Of a stretch of DNA of 64,000 nucleotides, positions 56,666-64,000 are shown piece by piece. The notes under the pieces are model-generated. The model was not told where the DNA came from. It did not search any database and was given only the letters and a program-made list of their open reading frames with translations. Numbering within the stretch: the stretch's first letter is position 1; every line of letters begins with the position of its first letter. The stretch lies in contig CAVXOY010000021.1 of the NCBI GenBank assembly GCA_963763495.1, positions 62,001-126,000 on the forward strand, given 5' to 3'. The stretch is from DAOUEO01 sp963763495 (GTDB lineage Bacteria; Chloroflexota; Dehalococcoidia; DSTF01; JALHUB01). The translations under genes and the position numbers were made by a program.

Positions 56666-56697
56666 AGCCGTACCACTTCGGGAAGCGGCCTTCTCAC

Positions 56698-56743
56698 CCC
56701 TGAACCAGTTGACTGACCGGTTCAGGGCCCGTATAATATATTA
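56698..56743 (+). promoter_or_regulatory. Promoter and operator region of the ars operon
   Basis: TTGACT (56709-56714), 17 bases, TATAAT (56732-56737). An inverted repeat CCCTGAACC (56698-56706) / GGTTCAGGG (56719-56727) encloses the -35, and the perfect palindrome TAATATATTA (56734-56743) overlaps the -10. Either is a candidate ArsR operator. Confidence 0.72.
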
Positions 56744-56755
56744 ACAGAGGTTCAT

Positions 56756-57165
56756 ATGCCATGCGCAGCGAAGACGATAGCAGAGAGCGATAGGATTCTC
56801 AGAGAGAGAGCACCGGGAGACTGGACTGGCCCAGTATCTCCGGCTCCTCGGCGACGAGAACCGGCTGCGCATCTTCGCTCTCCTCACCAAGGCTGAGATG
56901 TGCGTCTGCGAGATCGAGGATGCGACGGGCCTCTCCCAGAGCCTCGTCTCCAACCACCTCGCGGCGCTGCAGGCGGGCGGGGCTCGTCGAGTGCCGCCGC
57001 GACGAGGAGGACGCCCGGTGGGTGTTCTACAGGGCCAATCGAGAGGCGGCGGCCGCCCTGCGCGAGCGCCTGGCGACCCTGCTCGACGTCCAACCGGCAG
57101 CGGGAGACCGGCGGCGGGCGGAGCAGGTGTGTCGACTGCACGACAAGAAGAGCAACAAGATATGA
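56756..57165 (+). CDS. arsR: ArsR/SmtB family metalloregulator (frameshifted)
   Basis: Arsenic- or metal-responsive repressor. The winged-helix core reads LAQYLRLLGDENRLRIFALL, then CVCEIEDATGLSQSLVSNHL. The CVC pair in the recognition region (ELCVC-type) is the arsenite-binding motif of ArsR. After HLAALQ near 56985 the frame breaks and GLVECRRDEEDARWVFYRAN continues. The N-terminal frame is also broken near 56790-56810, so the start is uncertain (ATG 56756 or 56761). The TGA at 57163-57165 overlaps the next ATG (ATGA). Placement at the head of an acr3 operon supports the role. Confidence 0.85.
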
Positions 57166-57275
57166 GTGAGGAGCGGCACGTTCGCCCAAGGGTATTGTTC
57201 GTCTGCACGCACAACTCGGCGCGCAGCCAGATGGCGGTCAGGCGAATTCCTTTCGCAGAGAATGGAGGGCACTAA
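57162..57275 (+). CDS. Truncated ArsC-like P-loop peptide, copy 1
   Basis: A 37-residue frame holding only the N-terminal strand and catalytic loop of a low-molecular-weight-phosphatase-type arsenate reductase: VLFVCTHNSARSQMA, i.e. the C-x5-R loop CTHNSAR. Full enzymes have about 130 residues; here an unrelated tail VRRIPFAENGGH and a stop follow at once. ATG 57162 overlaps the arsR stop (ATGA), and the end of the frame contains the GGAGG for the next gene, so it is well placed for translation. Without the rest of the fold it cannot be a normal reductase. It may be a remnant, a short functional peptide, or one part of a split protein. Confidence 0.6.
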   Translation: MSEERHVRPRVLFVCTHNSARSQMAVRRIPFAENGGH

Positions 57276-57277
57276 GA

Positions 57278-57490
57278 ATGCTGGAAGCGAAGCGGGAGGC
57301 GGTGGCCCTCGAGCCGCAAGAGCTCGTGGAATTGGAGCAGATAGTGACGGACGAAGACAGGGATAGTGCCTATCTGTTCTTGAAGGAGCGCGTCTACAAG
57401 AGGATCCTCTCCGCCCAGGGAGCTCGTTTGAAGTCGCACCTGGACGGGGCGGTTGACCCTGCGGGCTCGTTCAAGCGCCGGAACCAGTGA
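57278..57490 (+). CDS. Small protein of the ars cassette, copy 1
   Basis: Unrecognised 70-residue protein. Conserved with the second copy: REAVA.EPQ...ELE.IVTD.D at the N-terminus and AYLFLKERVYK.I.SAQ in the middle (36 identities in the first 57 residues). Predicted as two helices, acidic first and basic second, without Cys. GGAGG lies 11 bases before ATG 57278, inside the truncated ArsC frame. Its TGA overlaps the GTG of the next frame. The C-terminus (DGAVDPAGSFKRRNQ) differs from copy 2. Confidence 0.72.
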   Translation: MLEAKREAVALEPQELVELEQIVTDEDRDSAYLFLKERVYKRILSAQGARLKSHLDGAVDPAGSFKRRNQ

Positions 57491-57648
57491 GTACGTTTAA
57501 CGAGAGCGGTCTCTTGGGCAACGGCAGCGGCCCGGAAGTCACAAGGGAAAGAGGCAGGACAGGCGTCCTTTTCGTGTGCACTCACAATTCGGCCCGCAGC
57601 CAGATGGCCGTCAGGCGGATTCCTTTCGCAGAGAATGGAGGGCACTAA
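57487..57648 (+). CDS. Truncated ArsC-like P-loop peptide, copy 2
   Basis: 53 residues starting at GTG 57487 (GTGA overlap with the preceding stop). The first 26 residues (STFNESGLLGNGSGPEVTRE...) are not shared with copy 1, but from VLFVCTHNSARSQMA to the stop all 27 residues are identical to copy 1. The nine base differences in this shared part are all synonymous. The C-x5-R loop is intact; the remainder of the arsenate reductase fold is absent here too. Confidence 0.58.
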   Translation: MSTFNESGLLGNGSGPEVTRERGRTGVLFVCTHNSARSQMAVRRIPFAENGGH

Positions 57649-57650
57649 GA

Positions 57651-57854
57651 ATGCTGGACCCGAGCCGAGAGGCTGTGGCCTTCGAGCCGCAAGACATCAT
57701 GGAACTGGAAGAGATAGTCACCGACCAAGACGAGAAGGCTGCCTACCTGTTCTTGAAGGAGCGCGTCTACAAGAAGATCGCCTCCGCCCAGGCAATGCGT
57801 CTGGAGCACGAGCGTCTGGGGCGGCGGACGCCACGTGAGGAGAAGGGCGACTGA
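57651..57854 (+). CDS. Small protein of the ars cassette, copy 2
   Basis: 67-residue paralogue of the protein at 57278. It keeps REAVAFEPQ, ELEEIVTDQDEKAAYLFLKE and RVYKKIASAQ, with a different basic tail (GRRTPREEKGD). The spacing to the truncated ArsC frame (2 bases) and the ribosome site inside that frame are the same as in copy 1. Its TGA overlaps the ATG of acr3 (TGATG), so its translation is tied to the permease. Confidence 0.72.
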   Translation: MLDPSREAVAFEPQDIMELEEIVTDQDEKAAYLFLKERVYKKIASAQAMRLEHERLGRRTPREEKGD

Positions 57855-59696
57855 TGACTGCTACAAGCGTAGAGGCGGTAGGGCAGCGGCCAGGGGTCGC
57901 CGGGCGCCTCTCCCTCCTCGACCGCTTTCTCGCCCTCTGGATCATCCTCACGATGGCCTTCGGCGTCGGGCTGGGCAAGCTCTTCCCCGACGTGGCGGAC
58001 GCCATCGATTCCGCCAGCATCGGCACGACCTCCATACCCATCGCCATCGGCCTGCTGTGGATGATGTACCCCGTCCTCGCCAAGGTGCGCTACGAGGAGC
58101 TGGGCAAGGTCGCCAAGGCGGGGAAGATGTTCGGCGTGTCGCTGGTGCAGAACTGGATCGTGGGGCCGGTGATCATGTTCGCGCTGGCCTGGCTCCTCCT
58201 GCCCGACCAGCCGGAATACCGGACAGGGCTTATCCTCGTCGGGCTGGCGCGCTGCATCGCGATGGTGCTGATCTGGAACATGCTGGCGGAGGGCGACAAC
58301 GAGTACGCGGCGGTGCTGGTGGCGCTCAACTCCGTCTTCCAGGTGCTCTTCTATTCGCTCGTACGCCTGGTTCTTCGTCGCGTCGCCAGTTCCTGGTTCG
58401 GCGGCGGCTCAGGAGGTCCACATCAGCTTCTGGGAGGTGGCGAGAAGCGTGCTCATCTTCCTGGGCATCCCGCTGGTGGCGGGCATGGTGACGCGCTACG
58501 TGGGCATCCGCCGTAAGGGGCGCGAGTGGTACGAAGGAGTGCTGATGCCGCGGCTGGGCCCGACGGCGATCATCGGGCTGCTGTTCACCATCGTCGTGAT
58601 GTTCGCCCTCAAGGGCGAGTACATCGTCGACGTGCCCCTCGACGTGCTGCGGATCGCGATACCGCTGCTGCTCTACTTCCTTATCATGTTCAGCGTGTCG
58701 TTCCTGATGTCCTGGCGGCTGCGCTTCCGCTACCCGGAGACGGCGACGCTATCGTTCACGGCGGCGAGCAACAACTTCGAGCTGGCGATAGCGGTGGCGA
58801 TCGGCGTCTTCGGCATCGAGTCGGGGCAGGCGCTGGCGGCGGTCGTGGGGCCGCTGATCGAGGTGCCGGTGCTGATCGCGCTGGTGTACGTGGCGCTGTG
58901 GGCGCGCAAGTTCTTCTTCGACGCCGCACGGCGACGCGAAAGCGCTGGGATGATAATCGACGAGTTGCTGGAGAGCCTCACGGCGGACGCCCCTGTGCAA
59001 GAGGTGCGCGTCGGGCCGCACTGGGTGGCGGTCTGCAGCCGTCACTGCGGCCTGGCATCGACGCTGGGGGAGGCGGTCGACGTCGATCCAGCGTCGCTCA
59101 GGGGCAGGAGCGCCCGCGAGCTGGCGGAGCGGGCCCGCTCGAAGACGGCGGAGGCGAGCCTGGGCATGGCGGCGGTCAACTCGCTGCTGGACGTGGACGA
59201 GAGCCGCTGCGTCGAGATGAACGCCCGCGACCTGCTGATCGAGCGGGGCCGAGGCAAGAAGGTGGCGCTGGTCGGCCATTTCCCCTTCGTGCCGGAGCTG
59301 CGAGAAGCCGTCGGGCAGCTCTGGGTGCTGGAGCTGCAACCACGGCCGGGCGACCTGCCGGCAGCGGAGGCGCAGCGCATCATCCCTCAGGCCGACGTGC
59401 TGGCGATATCGGGCACGACGCTCCTCAACCACACGCTCGACGCCCTTCTCAGCTACCGCCGGCCCGGCGCGCTGGTCGTCGTGCTGGGCCCGACGACGCC
59501 GCTCTCGCCCGTCCTCTTCGGGCACGGCGTCGACGTCATCTCGGGGGCGCGCGTCGTGGCGCCGGAGGTCGCGCTGCCCCAGGTGAGCGCGGGCAAGAGC
59601 TTCCGCGAGATGCCGCGGGGTGCGCCTGCTGACGATGCTGCGTCCGGACGCGACGGCGTGAGCAAAGACGCCGCCGTTATGGGGTCGATCTACTAG
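57854..59696 (+). CDS. acr3: Arsenite permease Acr3 reading into a DUF364-type domain (one frameshift)
   Basis: Ten-helix arsenite efflux permease. ALWIILTMAFGVGLGKLFPD, LLWMMYPVLAKVRYEELGKV, the catalytic-Cys helix LILVGLARCIAMVLIWNMLA and SFTAASNNFELAIAVAIGVFG are diagnostic of Acr3. A frame break near 58365 separates VLFYSL from the rest. After the last helix (VLIALVYVALWARKF) the frame runs straight into about 245 residues of a DUF4213/DUF364 protein: IIDELLESLTADAPVQEVRV, KKVALVGHFPFVPELRE, DVLAISGTTLLNHTLDALL and LGPTTPLSPVLFGHGVDVIS. DUF364 is described as putative heavy-metal chelation. ATGATAA at the junction could be the start of a separate gene if an upstream indel is wrong, so fusion versus overlap is unresolved. 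Confidence 0.82.
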
Positions 59697-59774
59697 TCGT
59701 CATCCCTAATTCTTCCGCCCCAAGATGCCGATAATCCTTCAAGGAAACCGGCTATCTCTGCGCAAGGCGGCGCT

Positions 59775-60794
59775 ATGAAGAAATCTGTCGACAAAGACGG
59801 CATCCCATCTGACGACCAGCCGGCAGCGGACCTGGATAGGGGCAGCGCTGTCGATTTCTTGGACCGCCTCCTCCCGCTCTACGCCGCCCAGGACTTCCGC
59901 GCCCTCGCCGACGCCTTGCCCTCACTCGTTGACAGCCCGTCCGGCAGCTTGACGGCCTGCGCGTTCGTCGACGACGGCAGCGGGATGCTGTCGCCGCTGA
60001 TCGGCGAGCACAGCCCGCCTCCCGATCTGGCCGACATGCGGCTGTCCGCCACCGAGGCGGGGCCCGTAGCCGACGTGCTCAGCGGCGGTGAGATCGTGGT
60101 GTCGGACAACCTGGAGGATGTCACGGGAGAGGACGGAGCCGATGCCGGCCCGCGGCGCGCCGCTCTCTGCCGCCTGGCCTGGGAAGGCGAGAACCTGGGT
60201 GTCGTGCTCTTCTGCGATCAGGGCGAGGGAGACCTGGAGCAATACCTGAGGCTCGCCGACCACATCTCTCTGGCCCTGGTGCGTCTGCGCGCCTTGAACC
60301 GCAGCTATCGTTTCGGCGGCATCGACCCTGCCCGCTGGATGTTCGACCGCGAGTGGTTGAGCCAGCGCCTCGAAGAAGAGGTCGCGCGGGCAAAGCGGTA
60401 CAGCCGCCCCTTCGCCCTTCTGCTGTTTCGCTTCCAGAACCTTGACCGGTTGACGGAGGAAGCGGGGAGCCAGCAGACAGGGGTGTTCCTGCGACGGGTG
60501 GCCGCGGTCATACGGGGCCTTATCAGGACGCCGGACATCATGGCGGGCTACGGCGAGGCGAGCATCGCCCTGCTGCTGCCGGAGACGGAGCGCATCCCCG
60601 CCATCGCCACTCAGGGGCGCATCGCGGCCCGCGTTCGCCAGCTCCGGCCGACGGGCGGCGCCGAGACCGACTGGACGCCCGACCTGCGCCTGGGCGCCGC
60701 TGCCCATCCCGACGACGGCGACACGGCGGCAACGCTGCTCACCATAGCAGAGTCGCAACTCGAAGAGCGGGACGAGCTGCGAGAGTCGGCCTGA
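59775..60794 (+). CDS. GAF-like / degenerate GGDEF domain protein
   Basis: Cytoplasmic 339-residue protein. The first half (about residues 25-180) looks like a GAF domain (SLTACAFVDDGSGMLSPLIG, then LCRLAWEGENLGVVLFCDQG). The second half resembles a diguanylate cyclase: FDREWLSQRLEEEVARAKRY, FALLLFRFQNLDRLTEEAG, then at the signature position GYGEASIALLLPET instead of GGDEF. The catalytic residues are replaced, so c-di-GMP synthesis is unlikely and a binding or regulatory role is more plausible. It follows acr3 by 78 bases on the same strand; a link to arsenic is not evident. Confidence 0.75.
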   Translation: MKKSVDKDGIPSDDQPAADLDRGSAVDFLDRLLPLYAAQDFRALADALPSLVDSPSGSLTACAFVDDGSGMLSPLIGEHSPPPDLADMRLSATEAGPVADVLSGGEIVVSDNLEDVTGEDGADAGPRRAALCRLAWEGENLGVVLFCDQGEGDLEQYLRLADHISLALVRLRALNRSYRFGGIDPARWMFDREWLSQRLEEEVARAKRYSRPFALLLFRFQNLDRLTEEAGSQQTGVFLRRVAAVIRGLIRTPDIMAGYGEASIALLLPETERIPAIATQGRIAARVRQLRPTGGAETDWTPDLRLGAAAHPDDGDTAATLLTIAESQLEERDELRESA

Positions 60795-61000
60795 CGTCCT
60801 AATCCTCTAGACGCTCCCAATCAAGCGCCCGTTTCCGTGCTATTCTGCGGGTTATCCCCACCCCTGGAGGAGCAAAGTCCCCTGCCACGGTCGGGCAGAG
60901 ATCCTGCCCCGACACTGCGCAGCGCCCGACCTACGAGTCTCCGTGATCGCCGGCAGGCACGGCTACGTCGCCGTCACTTCCGGGATCGCCGTAGCCCCTT

Positions 61001-61006
61001 TATAAT
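61001..61006 (+). promoter_or_regulatory. TATAAT -10 box before the disulfide reductase gene
   Basis: Exact TATAAT, 62 bases before ATG 61068, with GGGAGG 6 bases before the ATG. The -35 position is not convincing. The preceding gap (60795-61000) contains a GGTCGGGCAGAGATCCTGCCCCGAC hairpin-like repeat (arms at about 60890 and 60907) related to elements at 31622 and 32200. Confidence 0.45.
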
Positions 61007-61067
61007 TGGAGTCCAGGGCTGTCCGCGGCGGACGGCGCCGCTCCAGCCATAAGCAGGGAGGTCCACG

Positions 61068-62445
61068 ATGGCGAAGGATAAGAAGACGCTGGTGATCATC
61101 GGCGGGGGAGCCGCAGGCATGAGCGCCGCGACGGCCGCGCGCCGCTGCCAGCCGGACTGGGAGATCATCGCTCTGGAGCGCGGGCAGCACGTATCGTTCA
61201 TCCTCTGCGGGCTGCCCTATCTCGTCTCCGAGGTCGTCAAGGAGAAGGAGAGCCTGATCGTCTACACGCCGGAGTACTTCCGCGAGGAACGCAAGATCGA
61301 CGTGCGCACCGGCCACGAGGTGCAGCACATCGACGCCGAAGCGGGCACAGTCGAAGCGGCCGACCAGTCGACGCGCCAGAAAGTCAGCATTCCCTTCGAC
61401 AAGCTGGTGATCGCCGCCGGCGCCCATGCCATCCGGCCCAACATACCGGGCATCTCCCTCGACGGCGTCTTCACGCTGCGCTCGCTGGAGGGCGGCGTGC
61501 GGATACGGGAGTATCTCAAGGCTCACAAGGTACGCAAGGCAGCGATCATCGGCGGCGGCTACATCGGCCTGGAGATGGCGGAGGCGCTGCGCCTGGTGGG
61601 CGCGGAGGTGACGATAGTGGAGGCCACGCGCCTCGCTCATGCCGGGGAGCGAGCCGCCGATCGTCGAGCTTATCGACGATGAGATGAAGAGCAACGGTGT
61701 CGCAGTGCTCAGGCAGCAGCTTGCGGTCAGCTTCGAGCCGGACGCCGAGGGGGCCGTCCAGAAGGTGGTCACCGATCATGAGGAGGTGGAGGCCGACATC
61801 GTTATCGTGGCGGTGGGGGCGCGGCCGGACGTCGCCGTCGCGCGCGAGGCCGGCATCGCGCTGGGCGAGACGCTGGCGATCGCCACGGACGATATGATGC
61901 GCACGAACCTGCCGAACATCTACGCCGCCGGTGACTGCGTGGAGACGCGAAACCTGATCACGGGCAAGGCAGTGTACTATCCGCTGGGGACGACGGCCAA
62001 CAAGCAGGGGCGGGTCGCCGGGGAGAACGCGGCGGGCGGGCACTCGACGTTCCCCGGGATCGTCGGGACGTCCGGCGTGAAGGTGTTCGGGCTGGAGATC
62101 GCGCGGACGGGGCTATCGGAGGAGCAGGCGAAGCTGGCCGGTTTCGACGCGGTGGCGGCGGTGACGCGCTTCCCCTCGCACGGCCGCTTCTATCCCGACG
62201 CGCAGACGCTGACGGTCAAGCTGGTGGCGGAGCGGCGGAGCGGCCGGCTGCTGGGGGCGCAGATGGCAGGCCACGACACGGTGGCGAAGCGGATCGACGT
62301 GATAGCGACGGCGCTCTACGGCAAGATGACGGTGGCCGACCTGCTACGCCTCGACCTGACGTACGCGCCGCCCTTCGCGACGGCTGCGGAGGGGGTACAG
62401 CTCGCGGCGCAGTCGCTGCAGCGGCGGTTGGCGGAGGCGGAGTAG
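61068..62445 (+). CDS. CoA-disulfide reductase / NADH oxidase-like flavoprotein (one frameshift)
   Basis: FAD- and NAD(P)H-dependent pyridine nucleotide-disulfide oxidoreductase. The FAD site is LVIIGGGAAGMSAATAARR; the single redox Cys lies in FILCGLPYL near residue 47, as in CoA-disulfide reductases and NADH peroxidase-like enzymes. The NAD site AAIIGGGYIGLEMAEALR follows, then after a frame break near 61640 the second FAD motif NIYAAGDCVE and a complete dimerisation domain (VFGLEIARTGLSEEQA, then LLRLDLTYAPPFA). About 459 residues when repaired. It may maintain low-molecular-weight thiols; substrate not determined. Confidence 0.88.
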
Positions 62446-62451
62446 CCCCTT

Positions 62452-62871
62452 TCAGTCGGTAGACAGCAGAGCAATGAGCTCGTCGGCCGTCACCGTCTTT
62501 ATCCCCTCGAACTCGCCGACGTCCAGGATATCCTTGTCCTCGCTGACGATGTACTGCGCCCGGCCCGCGACGGCGCACTCGAAGAACTTGTCGTCGTTGG
62601 GGTCGCGGCATATCGAGAGCCTCTCGGCGGGCTCGACGACCTCCGCGCGCTCAAGGATGGCGAGGACCTTCTCGAGGGGAGCCGGCTCAGCCATCCGAGG
62701 GAAACGGCGGCGAAGGCTCGGCCGGTAGAGGACGGAGATGACCTCCCTGATGATATCGGGCGAGAGGACGATTGTGTAGCGGTCGGAGAGCTGGAAAAGG
62801 AGGCGCCCCCATCGGCCGTGGGGGTTGATGAGGGCGCGCACGAAGACGACCGTATCGAGGACGACTCTCAT
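62452..62871 (-). CDS. PIN domain putative toxin (VapC-like, COG1569 type)
   Basis: Putative endoribonuclease of the PIN_3/COG1569 type. MRVVLDTVVFVRALINP has the first acidic residue; RDPNDDKFFECAVAGRAQYIVSEDKDIL carries the other conserved acids (the CxDxxDxkfLe..AGxA pattern). 139 residues. ATG 62871 overlaps the stop of the antitoxin gene. It is convergent with the disulfide reductase gene, with only 6 bases between the two stops. Confidence 0.87.
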   Translation of the reverse strand: MRVVLDTVVFVRALINPHGRWGRLLFQLSDRYTIVLSPDIIREVISVLYRPSLRRRFPRMAEPAPLEKVLAILERAEVVEPAERLSICRDPNDDKFFECAVAGRAQYIVSEDKDILDVGEFEGIKTVTADELIALLSTD

Positions 62872-63155
62872 TCCTTGCTCTCTCTCGCCTCGCTTAACGC
62901 CTCATCGATCGCCGCGTTGACCTCTGCCTCTGAGCGGCCTTTCAGGCTCTCCCGTAGCGGCGCGAACGTCTCATAGATCTCTTTGGCCCAGGGGGAGCCC
63001 TTGCTCTTGGGGGCGACCCGCACCGGCTCGATTTCCAGCCTGCCCCCGGCGACGGAGATGGAAAGCATATCGTCCTCGTCCAGGCCGATCGCGTCCCTGA
63101 TCTCCTTGGGGATGGTGATCTGGCCGTGCCGGAGCTGCTTGACTACTTTTCTCAT
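62868..63155 (-). CDS. AbrB/SpoVT family antitoxin
   Basis: DNA-binding antitoxin partner of the PIN protein. The swapped-hairpin domain VVKQLRHGQITIPKEIRDAI, then DMLSISVAGGRLEIEPV, is typical of AbrB/MazE-like antitoxins; the C-terminal half (LRESLKGRSEAEVNAAIDEA) is a helix that probably blocks the toxin. ATG 63155 follows AGGAGGCAGG; an upstream in-frame start (63200) would add basic residues without support. It probably represses its own promoter in the 63160-63230 region, which contains ATGATGATATCACACAAT. Confidence 0.87.
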   Translation of the reverse strand: MRKVVKQLRHGQITIPKEIRDAIGLDEDDMLSISVAGGRLEIEPVRVAPKSKGSPWAKEIYETFAPLRESLKGRSEAEVNAAIDEALSEARESKE

Positions 63156-63239
63156 GTCTGCCTGCCTCCTCCTGTCCCTTCGGCGCGATGATGATATCAC
63201 ACAATAACACCATTCGTCAAATACACAACGGCATGGCCA

Positions 63240-63972
63240 TCATAAGTTGATGTGGTTAGCGGAGGGAGCGCGATAGCCGCCGAGTGAGGTCAGCAGAGCA
63301 CGACCCTCAGTAGGGGTCCTAGGCTGCCTATCAATTCGGCGGATCTCGCGACAGTGGCAGGTGTAAGGTTGGCGAGCAGGAATCGCCGACACTGGATTCC
63401 TGAAGCCCTGAACGCGGACTCTGACCTCGTATACTTGATGTTGGAGCCCAGGACTGAGTTCTTCCATTCGCAGAGAAGCGTAGGACTCAGCACCCCACGC
63501 GTGAGCCGTGCCATCTTGCCGCAGCACTGCAACTGCGACCTCCTGCCCAAGCATCTGCCGCTGGGACATCGAATCATCAATGTCTGCTGCACCATCGTCT
63601 GGTCAGTAGTGCGCCACGAATGCTAACCGCAGCCGGCCAGCTGCTCACACCAGTGTCTGAGCGGTCACCACAGGTACAGCATCGATGGTTCAGGTTGACG
63701 ACTCCATCGGGCGGCCACCTCAGGGATAGCCAGTTGCTTCTGTCCCGATACGCGAACTTCAGAGTCACTTCACACCCGAGAGCGCTCTCCCGTACCAAGA
63801 CTGCCTGAAGGGGCCGCCATAAGCGCTTATTCCGCATCTCGACGGTTGCAAACACCACGTACAGGCAGACTGGCTCGCCACGAGGCCGCGCGGATTCAAG
63901 CCTCGGGCGCTTCAGCCACTCAAAGGCAAACACGACTACTAGGGCCGCTGCGGCCAGGATGATGCCAGTCAA
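63240..63972 (-). CDS. Membrane-anchored hypothetical protein (frame-disrupted)
   Basis: Not recognised. From 63972 a short N-terminal membrane helix (TGIILAAAALVVVFAFEWL) leads to a beta-rich soluble part (CLYVVFATVEMRNKRLWRPL, then LGCEVTLKFAYRDRSNWLSL). Similarity to protein-like composition fades near 63640 and resumes in another frame from about 63570 (GQEVAVAVLRQDGTAHAWGA, then QHQVYEVRVRVQGFRN), suggesting one gene with an indel. The 3' limit is uncertain. The rest of 63201-63240 and 63973-64000 shows nothing further. Confidence 0.4.
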
Positions 63973-64000
63973 TGTCCATCGGCGTGACCTCCATGCTCAA

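Noticed and set aside
1268..62445. Programmed ribosomal frameshifting as the cause of the split genes
   Set aside because: Breaks occur at unrelated sequences without slippery heptamers, in many genes that are never frameshifted in other bacteria; sequence error explains them all.
1..64000. tRNA and rRNA genes
   Set aside because: No cloverleaf with a GTTCRANNC arm or conserved rRNA segment was recognised on either strand; a tRNAscan-SE run would settle it.

Overview
The window is GC-rich bacterial DNA, about 64 kb and mostly gene-dense. Gene content points to the Chloroflexota, probably a Dehalococcoidia-like lineage. The pointers are a trpE-G-D-C-F-B-A run followed by chorismate mutase and a DAHP synthase, a TrpB2-type synthase, a T-box leader, DUF951 next to pyrF, a bifunctional nuclease and dockerin-ended surface proteins. 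This placement is an inference from gene content. No rRNA, tRNA or CRISPR array was seen.

Sequence quality matters when reading this window. At least 15 otherwise well-conserved genes are broken by one or more single-base indels, most of them one extra base: the ABC ATPase, ribF, tyrS, the EF-G-like gene, trpB, trpC, trpD, trpS, trpB2, a histidine kinase, the NorD-like gene, a cyclophilin, arsR, acr3 and the disulfide reductase. Frame continuity on both sides of each break suggests sequencing or assembly error rather than mass pseudogenisation. These genes are annotated here as single loci spanning the break.

Layout: 1-3.1 kb holds the end of an oligopeptide-type binding protein and a DrrAB-like ABC exporter. 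3.1-4.2 kb has no recognisable gene. 4.2-8.9 kb carries a DUF4258/DUF2283 pair, a URO-D/MtaA-like protein, ribF, tyrS and a hypothetical gene. 9-16 kb (minus) holds an EF-G-like GTPase and three large secreted proteins, a YVTN propeller and two thrombospondin-3/dockerin proteins, each behind a near-identical promoter. 16.6-29.5 kb (minus) is a tryptophan supra-operon: Trp T-box leader, trpB2, trpS, trpE, trpG, trpD, trpC, trpF, trpB, a CPBP protease, trpA, aroH, aroF and scpA. 29.5-32.2 kb is repeat-rich with decayed coding traces. 32.2-39.4 kb is a housekeeping block (bifunctional nuclease, two MFS exporters, DUF951, pyrF, comB, cinA) bracketed by a 250-bp repeat in inverted orientation. 39.8-48.7 kb holds a subtilisin/TSP3/dockerin protein, a class A beta-lactamase-like lipoprotein, a two-component system, a small secreted protein and a TolB-like lipoprotein. 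48.7-55.1 kb (minus) is an operon of coaE, a NorQ-type AAA ATPase, two secreted cyclophilins and a NorD-type vWA protein.

55.3-59.7 kb is the most unusual part. A DUF134-DUF5320-NifX metal-cofactor cluster is followed by an arsenic operon: arsR, then two tandem copies of a two-gene cassette (a truncated ArsC P-loop peptide plus a roughly 70-residue protein), then an Acr3 permease that reads in frame into a DUF364 heavy-metal-chelation-type domain. Nearly every junction in this operon is translationally coupled. The window closes with a degenerate GGDEF protein, a CoA-disulfide-reductase-like flavoprotein, a PIN/AbrB toxin-antitoxin pair and a poorly resolved membrane protein.
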